64,000 bases of DNA, from the NCBI GenBank assembly GCA_003864495.1, contig PEDN01001106.1, positions 174,548 to 238,547 of the forward strand, written 5' to 3'. A program made the position numbers and the translations under genes. Shown piece after piece: positions 58,201 through 64,000 of this stretch; the stretch's first letter is position 1, and every line of letters begins with the position of its first letter. This DNA is from Nemopilema nomurai (Eukaryota; Cnidaria; Scyphozoa; Rhizostomeae; Rhizostomatidae). The notes beneath the pieces are model-generated. The model worked only from the letters and a program-made list of their open reading frames with translations, did no database searches and was not told the origin of the DNA.

Positions 58201-61200
58201 CTACAGAATTTCCAAGCTAAAGCAAGGTCCATTGGGCGTGGCTGATGACAGAGACTCCAAACTGCAGGACAACGAACTCGACACTTCCCCCGGAATTTCT
58301 TTCAAATCCTGATCATACTGCCGGCTCTGGTTCGCCATTTTGCCAGAAAGATTGGGGGCAGACATTGACTTATGAAATCTCTTATCACCCTTCTGACTGT
58401 CACTGAATAAACTTTGAACGATTATTTTCTCTAAAATTGGGTGTAGGACATTTCTTCTCTCATTTTTGCTTTCGCGAAGTTCCTTGAGTCTTTGTTTTGC
58501 ATCTTCGTCACCAAACTCAGCGGCTTTCTCGTACCAACGTATTGCCTTCCAGCGACTTTTTGTGAATTCTAATGAACAAAAAAAGATAGTTTTCAAAAAG
58601 TATGATGGGACTGAGCGTCAAGGTGCTTCAAGCAACCGGAAACTTTGGATCCGTAACGTTAAATGTCACAACAATTTAGCAGCTATAGATCAAATGAATA
58701 TTTTTACAAAACCAAAACGCTGGTTCATGAAAACCATGCAGTGCCTAGCTGTAGTCTCTAAACATTTCGAACATGATAAGGGGATTTATGATTATCCTGT
58801 AACATCTGGCACCTGGACGGAAAAAAGAAGGGTAAAACATCACGTAAACAGTTACCTCCGAGTCCCTTCTCATAGAATACAGCACAGTTGAACATCGAGG
58901 AAACATGCCCACGCTCGGCTGCACTTTGGTATAAATGTCCAGCCTAGAAAAGCAACAAACGAACATGAACTCGCAAGGTAACCAAACATGGGGGGGGGCG
59001 AAACTGTAACATTTGGTACAGCCATCAGCGAAGGGCAGCCTTAAAAGTCACTTTTAGCAGGGTTTACTTCAGTGGGTCTCAGATCTATTTGTGATCATTT
59101 CTGGTTGCCTTTGTATGCAAGCAGCATTTTGTATAGGAAATGTTTGGCTAGCCTTTATGAGATCGGAGACTTCAGCAAACCTCATCTAAAGAAGCCAACA
59201 TGCTGTCTGCTACTGCATCGTCGTTGTTATGTTTTCAAAGACAACGAAACTAATGAAGGCCCACCAGTCAAACCTTTTACTTATCATCACTGACCCACGT
59301 AGAAAGATAGACCATCATTATAGTATAAATACCCATCCATAAAATTGTGTTCTTGGAAGGTATGACAAAAAGATATATCCTTACCACAACTATTTGACAA
59401 AAAGCTGATTAGCAACCCATTAACATAATAGTATTTGGCCACAGACGAAAAACAATTACGTTAAAACAAGAAAAGTCATCTTTCTATGTCAATGTCACCT
59501 TTGCTGTGTCCTTTGCCACTCCCCAACCATGCTCTAGACATATTGCAAAATGATACATACCAACTAAATCCTATCAAACAACAAAAATAGCTTTAATGCA
59601 AAATCCTATTGAAAAAACATCAATTATAGCTGCTTCAAAGGTACATCTGGAGCACCCACGTTATTATTTCAATATTTTTCTATTACACAGTGTAAAAAAA
59701 GGAGCTTACAGAAATCACATGTGTATTTGAGCCCCATTGCAAATGTTCTCATTTTTAGGTTACCTAAACTTTTCTTTTGAATCATACAGAGATATGCTTG
59801 GAACTTTCTATTTTTAAGATAATTTACAAATAGAAGAAAACATTCTTCATCGTTCATGATCTGCTATGGCATTAAGGCCCTCTTTACAGGGGAGAAAAAG
59901 GAACAGATCTAAAAGATCCAGACCTGTAGGGAAAGATATGGGTATGGTGCACAAGCATTCACACCAGATTGGACCCAAAACTATAAAACGTTTATATTGA
60001 GACGGACCAAAAGTGAGTTTCTCTTTTTAACCATGCGCAATAACAAAGCCTGTGTTAATTTTCATTCTGGCAGTCTTGCAGTGCAGCCATGCGTTTGCAG
60101 ATCTACTCATTTACATGGAGCCAATAAAGGTACCGGCTCGGAAAGATATTATTCCTATGTGCCCACCGTGTAGATGTGAGGCCTTTCTTAGTCAGTTTGG
60201 ACATAGATCTATGCAGATCCGTTCCCCTGTAAATGAGGCCTTTACATTGGTTTCTTCCAAAAGGTCTTTTAAAGAGGGTTTGTGACATAATGAACTGAGT
60301 AAGGACATTAAAAGAACAGAGGGAGGACTGCGAAAATAATGCTTGAATGCAGGTTTATACATATGTCACAGAAGCTCCCATCCTTCTATCTTTCAAAACA
60401 GATAAAGCCTACTTCAGTGATAAGTAAAAAACATACCTTTTGATCAGAGGCTAAAGAAAAGTAGCTTGCAGAAGCTGCCTGATTGCTTTCTTTTGCATAA
60501 TGAAATCCCATGCATACTTGTGCCTAATGGACATATCAAGGCATTAAAAACTTTGTAACATTCTCTTATAAGAAAATATTAACATGTTATATAGCTTGAA
60601 GGACAAATTCTAATCATTTTCAAATTCGATCCATGCTGGATTCTTCTAAGGCTCTCTGTAACGATGATTAAAAATACCACTGTGGGCTCAAGCCATTCAA
60701 AGCATCACCTTGTCAATACATGTCTGCCTAAATTTGCATTGGGGATTTCAATATACAGTAACAAGAGTTTTGTAAAAAAGCCAGTCATGAAGAATTTGCT
60801 CAGTTCATATTAATGCTTGACTAAAATAAACCTTTGCAATGCCATTGTCAGCTGCCTTCTTGAACCAATGAATAGCTGTTTCGTAATCCTGAGCTAACCC
60901 TCCAACACCTTAAAATACAATAATAACAAAGTATATACATATAACAACACAGTCAAATAAAGTCAAATAACCTATGTGAATTAGATTAAGAAGAATTAAA
61001 TTCTGCTACCTAAGAGAATGCTTTGAAACTCTGTATTGGCGGAAAAAGAATGCATAAATGTCTGAAATGGACAGAAACTAAATTCATTTTTCAAATTGGG
61101 AAATTAATAAAATATAATAAGCAACCCTAATTAAATGAAACTGACAGACATACTTGGGAAACATGATTTGTGATCTTGAAATAATATGATCCAACATTTT

Positions 61201-63906
61201 CAGATTATCTTTCATTATTTGTGTTTGGTCCACCAAATTTTTAAAAAGCTTTTACCAACCATCCTATGTGAAGCTTCTAGGCTTCACTATTTTATTAGAA
61301 ATTATAAACTTTCTAGCTGGAAATATCCAAAACTTTCATAAGATAGGTGAAGACACACTCTTTTTTTACAGCCAAGATACAATTAAATCAAGATACAAAC
61401 CTTCAGCATAGAAGGTGGCCAGATTAAATTGTGCCTTTGGGTGTCCCCTGGCTGCAGCTATTTTGTAGAATTCAGCAGCCTAAAAATATTGTAGGACAAT
61501 GGCACATGATGAACAGAAACGAATCACAGTCATTGAAGGAGGCCCTTAAAATCTCAGACTCAAAATGAGCCACAATTCATAAACTAACAGAAACTTTGTA
61601 TTGTAAGAAAAATCCTTTGGGGAAATTTTCATTATCTTTTTTAAAAACTCATGAGAAACCCAGCTTGTCTATGAATTAAAAAAATTAAAGTTTACAGAAA
61701 TTCTTAAGTATTCAAAAACAATATAAAAGATACATATGTATGAAAATTTAGTAAGGGTTATCAAAGTTGGTATTTCAGAAAAAATTACTTTCGCTTGGTA
61801 TTCATCAACTTTAGAACAACAATGTTCTGATAGCATGTTTATTACCTTGCCATAGTCTTGGGAGATACCTTTACCATTCTCAAAGCAAAGACCCATGTTA
61901 AACATTGCAGATGTATTACCAGCTTGGGCTGCTTTCTCGAACAGTTGATTGGCCTTAACAAGGAAAGTAAAAGAATCTGGATTGTCTGGAAAACCACATA
62001 AAATGTTGCCTGGAAAACAGGCAAAATTTGATATTACAGATGTGAGATATAAAGAATGGCAACAAATAGCATTACAATTTATGTCAATATTTTCAATATA
62101 AATTTAGCAACGAGAGCTGTCCAAAGCATACCTGGGTATTTTGTCCAGAATGGACCAGTTGAATTCCAAGTTTATTCAAGATGCTTGCTGTACACTCATC
62201 AGCCTTTATTTTAAAATTTCTGGCCGCTTGCCTAATTGGATGTTCCTGTTGTGGAGGTAGGTACATTATACAGTGCCAATATACACATAAAATTGCAGCA
62301 TAAAAAATTATTTTGTAAAAGAAGCAGCATACATAAACATAAGAGAACAATAATGTTGATAGTTGAAAAAATCATGCATTTGCTTGATTACCCCTTCTTG
62401 CAGAGATAATAGACATTTGGTCATGCTCAATCTTCATAATGACTATCTAGAACTTGCAATGTATGATTAAAAGATGTATATATTAGGGTGACTTTCATTT
62501 TTGCAATAAACTGATCTTTCAGATCTTAGCAACAGGTAACAGTTTACCTCTGATTTGTCAACATTGTCATCTGTAGCCTTCACAGACAGTAGAAGCTGGC
62601 TCCTTGGAACACCTGAAAAGTACTCTTGAATCGCTTGCTGTATTACTTTTGCATCAAACCATTGTGGAGGCTTGTTTGTGAGATCACCTTTAAGGAACCA
62701 TTTTTGACACAACAGGGCACTAGTTATGGCTAGTACTCCTGAACACCACTAAAATGTAGAAACAGAATAGTATTGAATACTTTATTATAGCCTCTTCAAT
62801 AGTCACTGTCGAGAGTGTATAGAAAGTCATCTTTATAAGGTACCTTGGTTCTGCAAAAATCCTGGTAATTAATGAATATATTAGTATGGCATACTGCTAT
62901 GAGTATTGCCAGAAAATGAAAATTAATGGTCAACATAAACTGCAACATAAGGGCAGGATATTTTCTTATATTATTGACCCCATTCCTGTTGAGATTACTT
63001 GCTTGCATAAACATGCTGTAGATTTTGTCTTTTAAAAAATGCTTTAGGCAAAATAATTCCATGTAAAATTTCATCTTGCAAAAAAGATATAAGCTAAAAC
63101 TTCTATTGATATTGTTCCATTAGCACCAGTTGGTTCAAACACAGTGCATTTGTTACCTTCGAAAACAAAGGTGGAATAGGGAATCTAGGCTTACATAGTT
63201 GGTAAACAGAATATTATCTAGCTGAGGCCATTCTACCCATACTAACCAAGTAAAGTCTCCTTCCTACAGTTGTTCCATATGCCTGTTCTTGATTCTCCCT
63301 TAGAAACTCCAATACTCTTTCAATGTTTTCATTTCTGGGAGATTTCTTGCTCTGAATCAGGTTTATGATAAGGTTTTCCGCACACTTCAGTTCAAAATTG
63401 TCATATTGGCCTCTAGAGTCTTTAATTGAAGATATAGGTAATAAAGACAGCCCAGTGAGTTTTCCTTTATTGCTCTCTGATTGTGGGACCGTAGCCTGGG
63501 CAACAGCTTGGCAAGACCTCACATTTTGGCCAAGGAGCTGACAGCCTAAAAAATTTGAAAAACACTTACGAATGAGATAAAGAGATGACTGAAGACAAAA
63601 TGGCAGATCACAAAACACATCTCAGGTAACCACACTCTATATTGTTGTGTTGGAAGCCTTCAAAGCTCTTGGCAAGAAGCAAATGTGCTTGAATATTGCA
63701 TTTTAATCTTCAGATAACACTTAGCATCGAGGTGCTAATCAAAGGGTGCGCTCACGAGCTCTCATGGGCAACAGTCGAATGACGCTCCTCTGTCCATACC
63801 GGTATACCAGGTTAGGCCTTAATCATATAGACCCCATTTGAGTCACAAACGTGGTAAAAATGCTAAATTCACCTCGCGGGCTGAGACTAATAAACTTTCT
63901 TAACAT
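58201..63906 (-). CDS. DELE1: DELE1-like mitochondrial stress protein with Sel1 repeats (10 exons, 484 aa)
   Basis: Exons in order: 63906-63873, 63545-63247, 62748-62548, 62245-62132, 61953-61846, 61479-61401, 60908-60832, 60523-60437, 58943-58856, 58568-58201. All phases match. The N-terminus (MLRKFISLSPRG) is basic and amphipathic like a mitochondrial targeting sequence. A hydrophobic segment WCSGVLAITSALLCQKWF (112-129) fits the short segment of human DELE1. From about 179 to 375 run Sel1/TPR-like repeats (ANQLFEKAAQAGNTSAMFNM, GLCFENGKG, AAEFYKIAAARGHPKAQFNL, AIRWYEKAAEFGDEDAKQRL). A Ser-rich tail follows. Human DELE1 (515 aa) is cleaved by OMA1 under mitochondrial stress and activates the HRI kinase. 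Order and length match; another Sel1 protein is possible but less likely. A MITE sits in intron 8. Confidence 0.85.
59873..60244. mobile_element. MITE-like element with about 20 bp terminal inverted repeats
   Basis: The left end taaggccctctttacagggg (59873-59892) and the reverse complement of the right end, taaaggcctcatttacagggg (60224-60244), match with few differences. A further gaacagatct/gaacggatct pair lies just inside. The 372 bp body has no coding capacity. The flanking duplication is unclear (at most 2-3 bp). It lies in the DELE1 intron 58944-60436. Confidence 0.65.
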
Positions 63907-64000
63907 CTTCTTGCAACAATGCGATCCCAAGTACACTGCAAAGCTCACAGCGAACTTTGCAACATGCTGCCACCATCTTCCCGTTCGTTTGAATAATCAA
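63907..64000. other. DELE1 upstream edge
   Basis: Likely 5' UTR or promoter of the DELE1-like gene, cut off by the window edge. An earlier ATG near 63975 opens a short out-of-frame reading frame and was not used as the start. Confidence 0.4.

Noticed and set aside
63900..63975. Upstream ATG reading MVAACCKVRCELCS near the right edge
   Set aside because: The frame hits a stop before joining exon 2. The ATG at 63906 gives a phase-matched, mitochondrial-type N-terminus.

Overview
The window is eukaryotic and animal-type: AT-rich, with many short exons bounded by GT/AG sites and separated by introns of roughly 100-3000 bases. The recognisable genes (MELK, SUGT1, UNC50, DELE1, a BPI/LBP-fold protein and a Notum/pectin-acetylesterase-like enzyme) point to a metazoan. 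Their divergence from the human proteins I remember, plus hammerhead-bearing short retroposons, makes an early-branching animal, probably a cnidarian, my best guess. That is inference and I cannot name the species.

Layout, left to right. 548-4374 (+): an eight-exon gene for a 326-residue protein of axonemal/sperm-microtubule style, not firmly identified. 13591-6827 (-): an intronless locus in three overlapping reading frames, encoding a secreted, proteoglycan-like, repeat-rich, Lys/His-rich protein followed by a Notum-like esterase domain with its catalytic triad intact. 15641-27380 (+): a complete 23-exon MELK kinase gene. About 27850-39330: one tandem satellite array of roughly 67 copies of a ~170 bp unit. 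47296-42563 (-): a complete SUGT1 (SGT1) gene with TPR, CS and SGS parts. 48406-51295 (+): a secreted single-domain BPI-fold protein. 56828-53223 (-): a complete UNC50 gene. 63906-58201 (-): a complete DELE1-like gene with a mitochondrial-type N-terminus and Sel1 repeats.

The genes form no single pathway. MELK, SUGT1, UNC50 and DELE1 are housekeeping or stress genes (cell cycle, HSP90 co-chaperone, Golgi/ER membrane traffic, mitochondrial stress relay). The BPI-fold and Notum-like proteins are secreted. The non-genic part is rich in repeats: the satellite, a 67 bp minisatellite in a MELK intron, an ACTC-type simple repeat in a BPI-gene intron, two MITE-like elements, and three copies of a short dispersed element. 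Two of those three copies carry what reads as a complete type I hammerhead ribozyme core and are flanked by 12-13 bp target-site duplications.

The most unusual items are the hammerhead retroposon, the Notum-like locus split by two frame changes, and the large satellite lying between two ordinary genes. Exon models were built by eye from splice signals, reading phase and family resemblance. Every one of the multi-exon models keeps phase across all junctions.
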